Source: Sycobia sp. Sy_11 (Eukaryota; Arthropoda; Insecta; Hymenoptera; Epichrysomallidae). From it: a DNA stretch of 64,000 nucleotides. The notes beneath the pieces are model-generated. The model was not told the origin of the DNA. It saw only the letters and a program-made list of their open reading frames with translations, and did not search any database. This document shows positions 37,701-49,010 of the stretch, one piece after another (the stretch's first letter is position 1; the number at the start of each line of letters is the position of its first letter). The stretch spans positions 744,001 through 808,000 of the forward strand of contig JACCIC010000094.1 of assembly GCA_018907035.1 (NCBI GenBank). Reading direction: 5' to 3'. Both the position numbers and the translations under genes were made by a program.

Positions 37701-40540
37701 ATCTATTTTTGTCGCCGGTAAGGATTGCGTCGATGTCTCGAGCTTAAAGCGGATGGCCGCAACACTGGCGCTTCGGCAGCCGCGAGGATTTTCGCAAAGC
37801 TACGATTCTTTCGATCATTTTAAAAAGATATTTGAGTCTAATCGGGGCTTCTGCGCGGCCATCTTATATTAAGCGGAACTTCGATAATTTAGCCTGGCTG
37901 TATCTCGGCTTATCGGCAAACTTAAGCAACCTCGGGGCCCGGCTACTACTTAAGGCCAAGCGAATAACCATATAACTTTGGCAAATACCTCGAGCGCCCT
38001 GTTTCACGACAGAATAATGCGAGGGAAAACTAAAATTAAATAATTAAATTAAATTAAATAGTTTTCAGGTTTTTTTTTTCGGTTTTAGATGTCTAAAATT
38101 GTTTATTAAATTCTTGAGAAGCCGTGCATTGCTTTAAAAAGAAAAGATGCTAAATCCATTCTTGCGCTAGATATGGAGTAAATTTTCCCGAATAAACTTT
38201 TTTCCAAAGAATCTTTTAAGATTTTATATAAAAGTATGTATATTTGTAAATATATATATGAAGTCATCATGTATATTTTCAACTACTTAAATTAAGAAGA
38301 AAATATGTTTTGTTAACGAAATGTATTAGCGACGATAATTGAAAGTAAAAATTTTTCAAGTATTTTAAATATTTAAAGTATAATATGTTTTATAAAAGTA
38401 TAAAACAATATTGTTTCGTTAGTCCATCCGTTAAAATTTACCACGTTGCGTTGTTACAAATACTTTTTACGTGATTTTTTTGCTTTCGTTGCAGTCAATC
38501 CGAAAGTATAATCGTTAAAGTCGAGCAGTTCCGTACTAAATCCGATAGCATCGTCATCTTGTTCACTTCGAAAACGATATTTCTATTAAATTCGAGCATC
38601 AAGGTTGGACTTTTCGCAGGACTCGTTCAAAGTTCCCCACGTAGGCAAAGACCGATAAAGATAGCGAGACGAATGCTTTGTCGAAAGCGACCAACGGGTG
38701 CTTACGAGTAACGAATTCTCATTTAAAAGATCTAAATCTCCTCTGGTGAATTTCAATCGCTTGAGCGTGGGACAATTCTAACGACGTTATAATAAGTAAA
38801 TTCGCGTTGATATCGGACTGAGAATCAATTAGGAGCAAGGCATGCGCAGTCAACTTACCGTCACTGTTAGTTGGCGATTTACCGTTGTCTAGCTATACAT
38901 TCCTCGGACCTTTATGAGAAATGCAAATAGTTCATCAGCAAGATGTAAAACGAGCACTAGAAATATTCTTTCAGCTTTGATTAATAATTGAGTTTTACTC
39001 TGATCCATTATACATTTATCATACAATATGTATCTGCAATGCCGTCTAATATTAGTGAAACAACTGTTTAACAATCTCGTGATCGTTGCTGACTAAATCA
39101 ACCAAAAACGATTATCAGAACTGATTTTTTAAACATAAACTGTTGTTCAGAGGACGTTTTAAAAATATAAATTATTTACGACACGAAATCCGGGAGAGGG
39201 TGAAGGACTCGATCGAAATGAGAATTATATCCAGGGACACTCGGCAAAACGCCCGCGCCCGCGTCCGGAGAACGGCGGAACGAGGGAAAATGCCGGGAAC
39301 TTGGACGGCGAAGGTTTCCCGGTAGGACAGGATTCTAAGTTGGAAGCGCGATATTGTAAGGCTTGCCGCCCGTGGCTAAAGATAGCATTGTACTTGCAGA
39401 GAGCGAGATATTGTATGACAATACGAGAAGTAGGATTTAGTTTGGTATTAAGCTGGCGGATCGAAATTTACGGTGGAGACTTCGAGTTGTATCCAATAAG
39501 GTGATTGGATATTGAAGGCTAGCAGTGCACATCGACTTCATTATTCCGTGAAGTTCAATTGACTGATTTGGTCTGATATGAGCAAATTTTATAAGCCTTG
39601 TTTTTTCTTATTCTTCTGGACAGAAGGTCACGATAGAGTAATAAGTTTTGATCATTCGTTGACACATAGTATAGTAATTAAAACAACAAAAAGTGTAAAA
39701 TGCATGCAAAGTAGATGGTAGCATGTAATATTCGAACAATTCGCTGCTGTCAAAAATAACGAAGGATATAATAAAAAAAGATACTAACATACAATGGCTT
39801 TATTTATTAGATTAAGACCAAGTTTTTTCAACGCCATAAAACTTCTCAAGTCCGTCTTTCCCAATAGAGAATTTCTACCATTCGTACTTCATTCAGAATC
39901 GCTCTATATTCTGAGACCGAGAACTTCCAAGTCATTTCGAGAATAATGATTGTATTAAAGTTTAATGACAGAGGCGAAACTTTGAAATTAGACGGAAAAA
40001 CCTATAAAAATATCCGCGCGATACACCATAGGACACTTATCCCGCAGTAACTAATAATTGATTTTCTCGCAATTTTCAATTTTAGATTTTCTTTCTTGAA
40101 CTAATTTAAAGTTTTGGTTTGCCCAAACGGCCAAGATTTCTACAGTTTCGTAAACAATGGAATTGGATTCCTCGTATAAGGTTAAGTTATGTCTTTACAA
40201 CTATCCCACTAATCTTGCATCCGCAACTCTCAAATGAATCGTCTCGAGAAGATTTTTCATGCCCGTGAAACAGTGCAACCGAAATCAATTGTACAAAGTG
40301 CTCGTATCATACGCGCGCTTTAAAGCGAACGTTCGGTTGGACTATTTGTTTTTCTTCTTGCAATAATACGTACAATCTTGCGCGAACTGCAGTGCTGTGC
40401 AGAGTTCAACGACGAAATCGCGCAACGAATGAGGAGCAAGGCTGTACAGTTGAGGCGGGAGAAAAAGACGCGAAGATAAAGTGAAGAAGGAACGATAAGC
40501 AGGAATTAACAGTCGTAAAGAAAGAGATAAAAGTGAAAAA
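34780..40540. other. Mostly AT-rich non-coding DNA
   Basis: Nearly 6 kb without a recognised gene. Slightly GC-richer patches at 35220-35420 and 37480-37880. A short octamer repeat (cgcataaa, 3 units) lies near 35482-35502. Confidence 0.5.
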
Positions 40541-40822
40541 CAGGCACGAGCGGAAACTTGGCCGGCTCGAGGAGAGGGCGAAAGTAACAAGGAAAGAGCG
40601 GCCGTAAAAAAAGAACAAGCAAGTGTAAATATAGATATACGTACACGAGAGTATTAAGAAGATAAACGGAGACGCAGCTGTGGGACGAACGAGAGGAGTG
40701 GGAGCTGGTCAAAATCGAAAACGCCACCGCAGATAACCCCATGGTCGTGGTCCTCGTCGTTTCGGAAGTTCGCGGAGCGACATCGGTTTACACAGTTTTC
40801 GAGCGGTGGCGCCGGGAGGGTA

Positions 40823-40825
<3 letters not shown>

Positions 40826-40859
<34 letters not shown>
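40826..40859. repeat. (CT)n microsatellite
   Basis: 17 CT units in a GC-rich island; a second tract follows 95 bp away. Confidence 0.95.
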
Positions 40860-40864
<5 letters not shown>

Positions 40865-40955
40865 CCTCTCTTACCCGTACACCGGACCCACATCGGGAGA
40901 GAGTGGAGGAATTACGCGCTGATAGTTTAATTCCGTTATTATACCCTCTACGATG

Positions 40956-40958
40956 CTC

Positions 40959-41004
<46 letters not shown>
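40956..41004. repeat. (CT)n microsatellite
   Basis: About 24 CT units with one CCC interruption; paired with the tract at 40826. Confidence 0.95.
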
Positions 41005-41006
<2 letters not shown>

Positions 41007-41135
41007 GTTCGAGATTACGCGATCATCTTCGCAAATCCCTCGAAAATCCCTTGCGTTTTCATCGGGCCAGGGAGCGACTCGACCCCCTAACCTTCTACAC
41101 CTCCGTCGTCTCTCGTTTCCTCTTTTTCTCGCTCC

Positions 41136-41158
41136 GGGCGGGGGCGGGAGGGGGGGGA
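41136..41158 (+). other. G-quadruplex-forming motif
   Basis: GGG-C-GGGGG-C-GGG-A-G8: four runs with single-base loops, a very stable predicted geometry. It is in the 40.5-41.4 kb CpG-rich island downstream of two (CT)n tracts. Confidence 0.75.
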
Positions 41159-42566
41159 GCGCTCGTCCCGTCACGGACGCACGCGCGCACTGCCGGACTG
41201 GAGCGGGATCCTGCCCCTACCCCTCCCCCGCCACTTCCACCGATCCCGCCCCGCTTCGCTTAAAAGATTCAGGGCGTCGCGTCTCGTCGCGCCACGTGCA
41301 GCGAGGCGATTGAAAAACTTGGACGCGCGAAGCTTGGTAGGGAGGGGGCAGGACGAGGATGCATAATTCCCGGGGAAAACAAGGTCGCTCCTCGATTCCC
41401 GCCCTTCGTTATATAAACGTATAACGCTCCGATAGAATCAATAGCTCGAGCGCATTTGAGATTCTCCTCTGGCGCGTGGCTATCCGAGAATTATTTCTTT
41501 GATTAATTTTTGACGGATCGCATCGGTAATCACTTAAAACTTTTTCAAGAGCTTTTCTTAAGTTTTGTTTTAAAAATTTTAGATATTTATACGGCTGATA
41601 TCAGGAAATATTTATTTTCATGTAAGATAAATTTCATCCTATTCTTCTTCTTTGAAGAAGTATGCATGGAAATTATTTTGAGATGATACATCAAAATTTT
41701 AAAGACTTTTCAATAAGCCGAAAGAAATATATACGAATATAAAAAAGTATACTTCTTACAAAGTAAATTCTCAATTTTGGCCTCACGGACTGCTTGGGTA
41801 ATTTATTGATGTTTTACATCGCGTCTTGTGAAACTATTCAAGTTGTACAGATTATTACTCTCTGAAATATATTTTGTGTAATTTATTTGATTAAATTTCA
41901 CCAAGTGCTATAGCGCAAACATCATGTCATATTTTATAAAATTCATTAGAATTTTTAATATAGTCGTAAAAATATTAGATGGAATTGTTAAATGTCTTCA
42001 TTTGAATAAGAATTATTTAACAATCGTTAACATATAAATCACATAAATATGTATACCTCTTTCATACTGAATAAGTCCATATAAATTATAAGTTTTACGC
42101 GAGTTTTACTAATCTGTAGAAATTATTACATTTTACGTTCCAGAAATATTAACAAACAAAACATTTTCCCTAAAATATTAATCCTACTTCTAACTTGTAA
42201 ATTAATAATAAATGAAGTTTCCATATAAATCCTTGATAATTTGTAAAACTACCTTAAGAGCTTGTCGAAATATTCTAGACATTGTCTTGTGATATCGCAT
42301 TAAGTAGTGCAAAGTATATTTCATCAGCCACTGTATCACGTAGTGATTTAGATCTAAAGATTACAATCTTTCATATTTGTATATTTTGTCATAAGAAACA
42401 ACCGTTTATAATAGTGGACCTAAAATTATAATAAATAATTATACTTTCAATAAATTTAAGTTATTCAAAGATTCCTATGAGAAGTAATATTACGCTTGTA
42501 GTATTACTTTTCCTCCCAATGAAATGGTGAACGTAAATGGTAAATAAAAACTCATTTTCATAAATA

Positions 42567-42802
42567 AAAATATCTGTTGATTTAAAAAAACTATTCTTAT
42601 AGATAAGATTTAAAATTTTAAACTATCAATGTGAACTTTTAGAAGCTTCACTATATGCATCTTGAATTATATATATATAAGATAATAATGCATGTCGATA
42701 ATCATTCAAGATATAATAATTCGTATAGTGAATCTTCTAAAAGTTTAAAATTTAAAATGTTATATATAATAATAGTTTTTTAAAATTAACAAATATTTGT
42801 AT
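42567..42802. repeat. Long imperfect inverted repeat, MITE-like or hairpin-forming
   Basis: Left arm about 42567-42667 and right arm about 42704-42802 are reverse complements with some mismatches and small indels. Paired blocks include aaaaaactatt (42584-42594) with aatagtttttt (42771-42781), the aaattttaaac block (42613-42623) with gtttaaaattt (42743-42753), a ttttagaag(c/a)ttcactata block (42637-42653 against 42725-42741), and atcttgaat (42659-42667) with attcaagat (42704-42712). The central spacer is about 36 bases and AT-rich. There is no coding capacity. It could be a decayed non-autonomous DNA transposon or the source of a long hairpin RNA; a target duplication was not clear. Confidence 0.7.
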
Positions 42803-44518
42803 CGGTCTTACAGCCTTTATAATATAATTATATATAAATAGTGATGATTATAATGACAATGAGAGTCAGGCTGTCATGTATATATACGTCGCAGCGAAAA
42901 AAATATTATCAAATATATAATTTTCAATTTATACAGACGTTAGACATATATTTAAGAACTACCAGTAACGAAGAAAATCAAGTATATGCAGATTTAAGCG
43001 TATTAATCGATAAAATCGGGAATAATTGAATTCCCTCGGATTATTTAAATAATTGAATATTTATGTCAAAATGTGCTCGATCAAATTTAAATCAATGAAA
43101 TCAATACTCGGCGCACGATTTCATTCGGCGTCGGGAACATTTGCATGGGATTGAATAAATCCTTATTTGCAATCACAAAGTAATGGTAAAGCGTCGGTTT
43201 ATATTCAGCCCGAATAGAAAATCCGGAATAGAGCGGGCCGTAAATAAAATTGGCAAGCCTCGATATAAATATTGGAACAAGTTTAAAATTAATCCGAACG
43301 AGAGAATATTCATGCATAGATTTCTAATTTTGTCAAAGACTCGTCGAAGATGTAATGTTATTTAGCTTATTTTTTAACTTTTTGAGATATTCAATCGTCT
43401 GTTCGGACTCTTTCTTGGACTATTCATGTGTGCTCTCTCAGAAAAAAATCCTATCTTCTGCATATTATAATTGTGCTGTATTTTTTATAAAAAAATTTTA
43501 TTCGACGATCCATTTGCTTCTTATGTAAAAATTATTAAAATCATGATACTTGAAATTTTGAATAATCGTGTTCATTGGGACGAATACTATCAATTATGCA
43601 CTGATCAGATTTCAATATAATGATCTCCCATCAAAATCTAGAGAAATTAATAATATAAACATATTTATGATTGATCCATCTAGTATATCCGTATTAAACG
43701 GACGACTCGTCCGAATCAAGCAGTAGTTGATGAAACGCAATGATATGAATTTGAAATTAATTTTTCTAAATTTTTTTTACGTTGAACCAATCGTTCTGTG
43801 ACATCACAATAATTCTTGACAAACAATCTTTAATCTTCAATGATTTTCCTACAGCTAGTGAGAATGGATTTGCCATCGCCCTCCCTCCTTAAGCTACAAG
43901 ATAACATTTTTTTCTACGTCTTTTACAACGTATATCCTACTATATCTTGATGGAATTCGAAATTGGATTATTTAATATACATTATCCAACTTTTTGTCGA
44001 TAGTAAGATTATTTCAAAGTCGATTCGATCACCTGAAACTCTTAGTCTTTTCTGATTTTATCGAAAAAGGCCGTTAGACGCTCTCATGCTGAAACGTTTG
44101 ATCGCACTCGTCTTTCTGTTTCACTTTTTTTATACATAGCTTTAATTTCATTTAGTCAACTTACAGTTTAATTAATCCTAGTCTATATTCGTAAAATATC
44201 GTATCAATTATTCTTCTTGTACAATTTTGATATTATCGTTTAATTTTTTTTACATAATTTATAAAATTGTAAATTATAGCATTTAATTCACAAAACAGTT
44301 TAAAAAAGTTTTAATTTAGAAATTCTGAGGTTACATATGCTTTTTTCACTAACTTTCATTTAATCTAGAAAAATTTATATAAATGGAAAGACTCGTAATT
44401 TCGCAATTTAATGGAATTTTTTCTTTAAATCTATCTACCTATCTGCGAGCATTGAATAATGCTCAAATATTAATTTTAACAAGAATATTCATTATATAGA
44501 TAAATGTCCTATGTAGAC

Positions 44519-44571
<53 letters not shown>
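44519..44571. repeat. (AT)n microsatellite
   Basis: About 26 AT units, in AT-rich DNA upstream of the dipeptidase exon. Confidence 0.95.
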
Positions 44572-44573
<2 letters not shown>

Positions 44574-44887
44574 CAGACGATTAAGTCACGTGCGAGGAGT
44601 TTACTTTAGAAGAAGAATATAAAACTGATCCCCCATAAGGCGGCATGTTGATGTAAACAAAGAACATATGTTATCTTCAATCCGTAAACTTTACAGTGTA
44701 ATTTTTCAATCGTTTGTCTATTTTAACATACCATTACTCATTACTAAACGAATTATTTATAATAAAAAATATCTAATATATTAATTTTAAGTATATTTTG
44801 ATGTAAACTTGTGTATATAACTATAAAGTCCATTTAATAGATGTGATAAATAAATAAATCAGGTCGTGCATGCACTAATCGCTGCCT

Positions 44888-44890
<3 letters not shown>

Positions 44891-44927
<37 letters not shown>
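44891..44927. repeat. (TC)n microsatellite
   Basis: 18 TC units, about 500 bp upstream of the first visible dipeptidase exon. Confidence 0.95.
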
Positions 44928-44930
<3 letters not shown>

Positions 44931-45350
44931 GGCAGTTACTACGTGCAAAACACTTGAGTCAAAAAATATCTGGTTTCTGTATGCCATTGGCTTTAACATC
45001 TTTTTATATCAGTAGCTTTGAGAAAACTATCGGACACTCTCCCGATAGAACTGCGATTACGGACAAAATATTGAGCCACTTAACGATGGTTTGTTTTTTT
45101 ATATTTTTACCGTCGCATCGTTAATTATACTGAAACGTCGTTTATTTTTACAATTTATGCAAATTATCACTGATATTGCCTGCCCGCGAATTACATATTT
45201 AAAACTTCAACGTACGTTCGATTTCAATGCAGCATCGCGTACGGAGTAAGCCAGAATCAGCATTGAATAATCCACGCGGTTCGCTCGTTACTCGCTGCTC
45301 AATATTTTAGGCCAGCATCATAATACGCGCGCCGTCCCCGCTGCGCCCTA

Positions 45351-45368
45351 TCGATCGATCGATCGATC
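45351..45368. repeat. (ATCG)n short tandem repeat
   Basis: About 4.5 units of tcga, 55 bp upstream of the exon's splice acceptor. Confidence 0.9.
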
Positions 45369-45422
45369 TCTGCCCGCATCTATACGTCCGCTCTTACCGC
45401 CCGTCTATCTCTCGGCCCGCAG

Positions 45423-45721
45423 ACAACGTGCCTAACGGAGCTGCCGGACGTGGCGCCGTGCAACGGCTCCGCCCGCCTGCCCGCCAACTGCGAGGACTCG
45501 CCGAGCAGCGGCAGCAGCGGCGCCGGGGCCGGCAAGGGCCGCGACCGGGACGACGGGCCGAGGCGCAGGTGCCGGGTGCTCGCCCCGGTGCTCCTCGTCG
45601 TCGCGGCCCTGCTGCTGGGCGGGCTGTGCCTGCCCCTCCTGCTGCAGACAGCCCCGGCCACCCATCAGCAGAGGCTGGACGTCGTCAGGCGGATTCTCAC
45701 CGAAGTGCCTCTGATCGACGG
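45423..45721 (+). CDS. Membrane dipeptidase (M19), internal coding exon with membrane anchor and start of catalytic domain
   Basis: This exon encodes 99 codons plus two bases of a split glycine codon. It reads TTCLTELPDVAPCNG..., then a Ser/Gly/Asp-rich stretch (about residues 24-45), then Arg-Arg-Arg-Cys-Arg followed by a roughly 23-residue hydrophobic segment (residues 52-74, VLAPVLLVVAALLLGG...), then a juxtamembrane linker and HQQRLDVVRRILTEVPLIDG. The last part matches the opening of renal-dipeptidase-family enzymes, which hydrolyse dipeptides (and leukotriene D4 or cystinyl-bis-glycine in mammals) on the outer cell surface. The acceptor AG is at 45421-45422 after a pyrimidine-rich tract; the donor GTGAGT is at 45722-45727 (phase 2). 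The same frame holds no ATG back to a stop at 45321-45323, and codon 45450 is GTG (Val), so translation must begin in an upstream exon. Basic residues before the hydrophobic segment suggest a type II signal anchor (inference). The exon is very GC-rich, unlike its flanking introns. Confidence 0.88.
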
Positions 45722-48482
45722 GTGAGTACGACCTAATCTCTATATATATATGTATACGCGCGCGCGCATACGCGTGCGTATTCGCGGGGCGAGGAGGGGG
45801 GCGGAGGACGAAGTTGGAACGGGAGGCTAGATTAAGCGTCCTCGTTGCGGACGCGGGAATTCTGGTTGTAATCGGCGTTCCGCGCTGCCGTTCCCACTTT
45901 GTCCCGACCTCCTCCTCCTCCTCCTCCTCCTCCACCACTCCCTCCCCCAACCTACCTCTCCCCTCGTCCCGCCGTCACTCGCTGTGTTTCTCATCCAGCG
46001 CCCTCCTCATCGGAGACGTCTGTGCCGGACTCGGCGCGCGCCGCGCTTAGATTCCTCGAGTTGCACTGTGGCTCGGGGGACATGGGGGGAGGGGGTAGGA
46101 GAGCACTTAGCCGACAGAGGCAAGTTCGCTGCTCTGGCCGGGTTCTCGCCCTTGTTTCAGCAGAAATTGGTCGCTTTTCGAGTTTGCGCTAATGTGATTA
46201 GGTCGCCGGAATTGTCGCTGAGCAAATCAAATCTTTTCGGCCGAGTATTGTGACTTTATGTACAATATATATAATAGATGGCGTGAAATCTTTTTCTTAA
46301 TTTAATTATTCCGAATTAATGATCGAGCCGATCAATTTTTAAGGAATAGAAAATATACCGTTTGTCGCATTGTGATATTTTTAAGACGTTCGTTCAATTG
46401 GTCAATGTAAACGGATCTTACATTATTGAAATTTTTCATTTTTCTATCTATGATAGCTAATTTCTCCAATATTCAGCTATGAAAATATTAAATAGACTAT
46501 GAAGAATTAGCGAAAACTGATTATGAAAAAAGGATTTATGATAAAGAAGTGAATATTGCGGTGTCAAAAGTAATTTTGAAGTTATCGATGGAGGATATTT
46601 TAGATTGTTCTAAAGCATTTCCTATTTCTGACATCAAGATCGAGAAGAGAATAAAATTTTTACTTAAATATTTAATAGATGTTTCAAAGTAACGCTTTTC
46701 ATAACTGGTATCCAATTAATCATATTTTCATAATTAAGAGGAAAATCATAATATGCCATCAGAAATTTCAATTCAACTGTAAAGATTTAGTAGAAAATTA
46801 TACGAAACTATCCAAGTTTATATTATGTGCCTAATTGACTTTAAAAAAAATTATTACACACGTTTCAAAACGCATAATAAATTAAAAAATAACAAATACT
46901 AAAGCATCAAGACAAAAATGGCATTTTTCAGTAAATTTTCTTTTCGGCAATATTTAACTTGGCAAAATTTTCTTTCGACACATCCTAATCGGAACATTTT
47001 CTTCGACAAATTTACATTCATCCAAATTTGTACGCGCCAGAGGAGGGCAAAATGTCGATATTTAAACCGACCATGCGTAAATAATTTTTTCAGTCCCAGT
47101 AATTTCGTGATTAATATCTTATACCTATCGTGACCTGTGCAGCAAATAATTTATTATTAGTCTTAATGCAATACTTGGACTACCATATTTTCGTAGCATT
47201 TCTGATAATTTACTCGTTGTACTGTTTCGAATGACTTCAGAACATCGTGGAATTTCGGCTTAATCCTAATCATTATAAAACATTAATTAGTCATTTACCT
47301 CGACGCTCCCGAAAATCCTAAAATTTTTTTGCAAATCGAGATCGGCTCATCCCAAATTGGTATTCCTAAAGAATATTACGATCCTAAAGGAAATTCAATA
47401 TTCAATTATAAATGATACCTTCAAAAATTTTTATAACGTTCGAAATTATGGAAATTCATTTGTAATTAGATTTTAATCTGCGTTTTTTTTGTCTTACCGA
47501 GTAAAAACATGAAAAATCAATGTCGAAAGCAGGTCAATATGCATGTCAATATCTGTTAATGCGACGATATTTATATTGTCTTCTAACCGTGCTTTAAACT
47601 TATGGTGTTTAATTAGGCACGTAATTCTTCCAAATAGGGCGGCCTTATCACTATATTAAATTGAAATTTCTTTCAATTGATTAAGTTGTCGTATCTAGTT
47701 ACTCTATTATCTTCCTACTTAAAATTTTACGACAATTCCTATAAATGCATCATTCCAATGTCACGTACATACAGTATTTCTAGTTTTGTAGTTTTTACAA
47801 AATAGACATTTCAACTTTGTCAGTAATTTCAGAATTTTCGTTTAAAATTCCCATAATCCGTGCACAACTTTTCATCACGAATTGTAAAACTAAATGCGAA
47901 GTATTTGTTTTTTGAATTTCAACATTGTATTTTTCTTTTTCGTCCGTGCTAACCCTCCAAAAACTCCCATCAAAAACTTTAGCATCAATTTTCGACTCCC
48001 GCGATGTGCAATAAAGTTCGACAACGATGCGAAAGTTGTTTTTTCCTTCTTGTGCTTCTCACGCGGTGAATGATGAATTTTCACAGTCATCCGTTTTGAA
48101 ATGCAATATTAATAGCTTACGAATCAACCGTGTTAACTTTCTATAAAGCTTATAGAAATTATAATTAGATTATTAATTATAATTAGATAACGTTCGTTTT
48201 TTCCAATTGGGTGCAATGATTCATAAAATAATTAACAGGCATGCCGAGTTCATATTATTCTTACAGTTATCTTATTTGTTTATTAACCCACTCTGATCAA
48301 TAGCTTTGATGTAAATATCAAAAGGCAGACGGATTAAAGATATTGAAAATTCCTCAAGCGTTGAATGAAAGAAAGATAGAAAGAAAAATAAGACTAGAAT
48401 TTTAGCCACTCGCCCTGACAAGCGAACAACAAAAAGAACAACCGTCCAATCCCGTGCTCTATCCCCCCTTCTCTTTTTTCAG
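45722..48482 (+). other. Intron between the two dipeptidase exons
   Basis: A 2,761-bp GT-AG intron in phase 2. The first 500 bp or so (to about 46240) continues the GC/CpG-rich island of the upstream exon, with a CG-alternating patch near 45755-45780 and a (CTC)n run at 45907-45933. The rest is AT-rich with no recognisable gene. A near-palindrome lies at 48138-48158 (tttctataa-a-gcttatagaaa) and a short direct repeat of ttataattaga at about 48157-48190. Confidence 0.85.
45907..45933. repeat. (CTC)n trinucleotide repeat
   Basis: About 9 units in the GC-rich first part of the intron. Confidence 0.9.
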
Positions 48483-48639
48483 GCACAACGATTTGCCCTG
48501 GAACGTCAGGAAGTTCGTACACAATCAGCTGGGCGAGGTGAACCTGAGCAGCGATTTGGGCAGGGTCGATCCCTGGGCCAAGTCCGACTGGAGCCACACG
48601 GACATACCGAGGCTGCGAGCCGGACTCGTCGGCGCACAG
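48483..48639 (+). CDS. Membrane dipeptidase (M19), exon with zinc-binding HxD motif
   Basis: The acceptor AG at 48481-48482 follows a strong pyrimidine tract (ccccccttctcttttttc). The first base completes the Gly codon split from the previous exon; 52 codons follow, ending in GAQ at a phase-0 boundary with donor GTCAGT at 48640-48645. The joined product reads VPLIDGHNDLPWNVR, then a variable region (FVHNQLGEVNLSS...), then SHTDIPRLRAGLVGAQ. In the M19 family the His and Asp of GHNDLP are two ligands of the binuclear zinc site, and the HT(N/D)IP-(K/R)LR-x-G-x-VG-(G/A)Q segment is conserved and normally followed by FW. No FW(S/A) exon was found downstream in the window, so the remaining Glu and His zinc ligands and the rest of the barrel lie beyond 64000. 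Family assignment is very secure; the exact orthologue is not. Confidence 0.95.
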
Positions 48640-48972
48640 GTCAGTGTTTGCGGATTTCAAAGAGCGCGCGCGAGAGACAGAGGGGCGCGGAGGGGGAGAA
48701 AGTAAAGAGGGAGAGAGATTCCGAACTAGTTTAATCCACGGAAAGGCGAGGGCGGGGCGCGCCGAAGCCGATAGTTTCGTAATGGCGTAAGAGCGGCGGC
48801 CGCTGCCCGCTCCCCCCTCGCCCTCCCTCGCTGCCCGCGAATTTAATTAAGCATCAACACCCGCCCGATGCGGTCGCGGCGAGCGAGAGGTTCGTTTTGC
48901 TTAACCCCTCCCCCCCAAGTTTTTCCTTTCCCTTGCACGGTGGAAAACTACGATGCAAAGCGGCCCGTCGGG

Positions 48973-48975
<3 letters not shown>

Positions 48976-49004
<29 letters not shown>
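48976..49004. repeat. (TC)n microsatellite
   Basis: About 12 pure TC units then TTTCTC variants, 340 bp downstream of the second exon. Confidence 0.95.

Positions 49005-49010
<6 letters not shown>

Larger units (their letters stand above)
40540..41420. other. GC-rich island with two (CT)n tracts and a G-quadruplex motif
   Basis: The + strand is purine-rich at 40430-40720, then CT-rich, then CpG-rich with the G-quadruplex at 41136. It is the nearest large island upstream of the dipeptidase exon (about 4 kb), so it could hold a promoter or an upstream exon. Neither was identified. Confidence 0.5.
41420..45300. other. AT-rich DNA upstream of the first visible dipeptidase exon
   Basis: Probably upstream intron, because the exon at 45423 needs a coding partner upstream. 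Holds the long inverted repeat at 42567-42802 and two microsatellites. Confidence 0.5.

Noticed and set aside
45450..45725. Apparent start of the dipeptidase protein at 45450
   Set aside because: The codon is GTG, not ATG, and the stop before the intron is only reached by reading through the donor site. The exon is open further 5' and has a good splice acceptor at 45421-45422.
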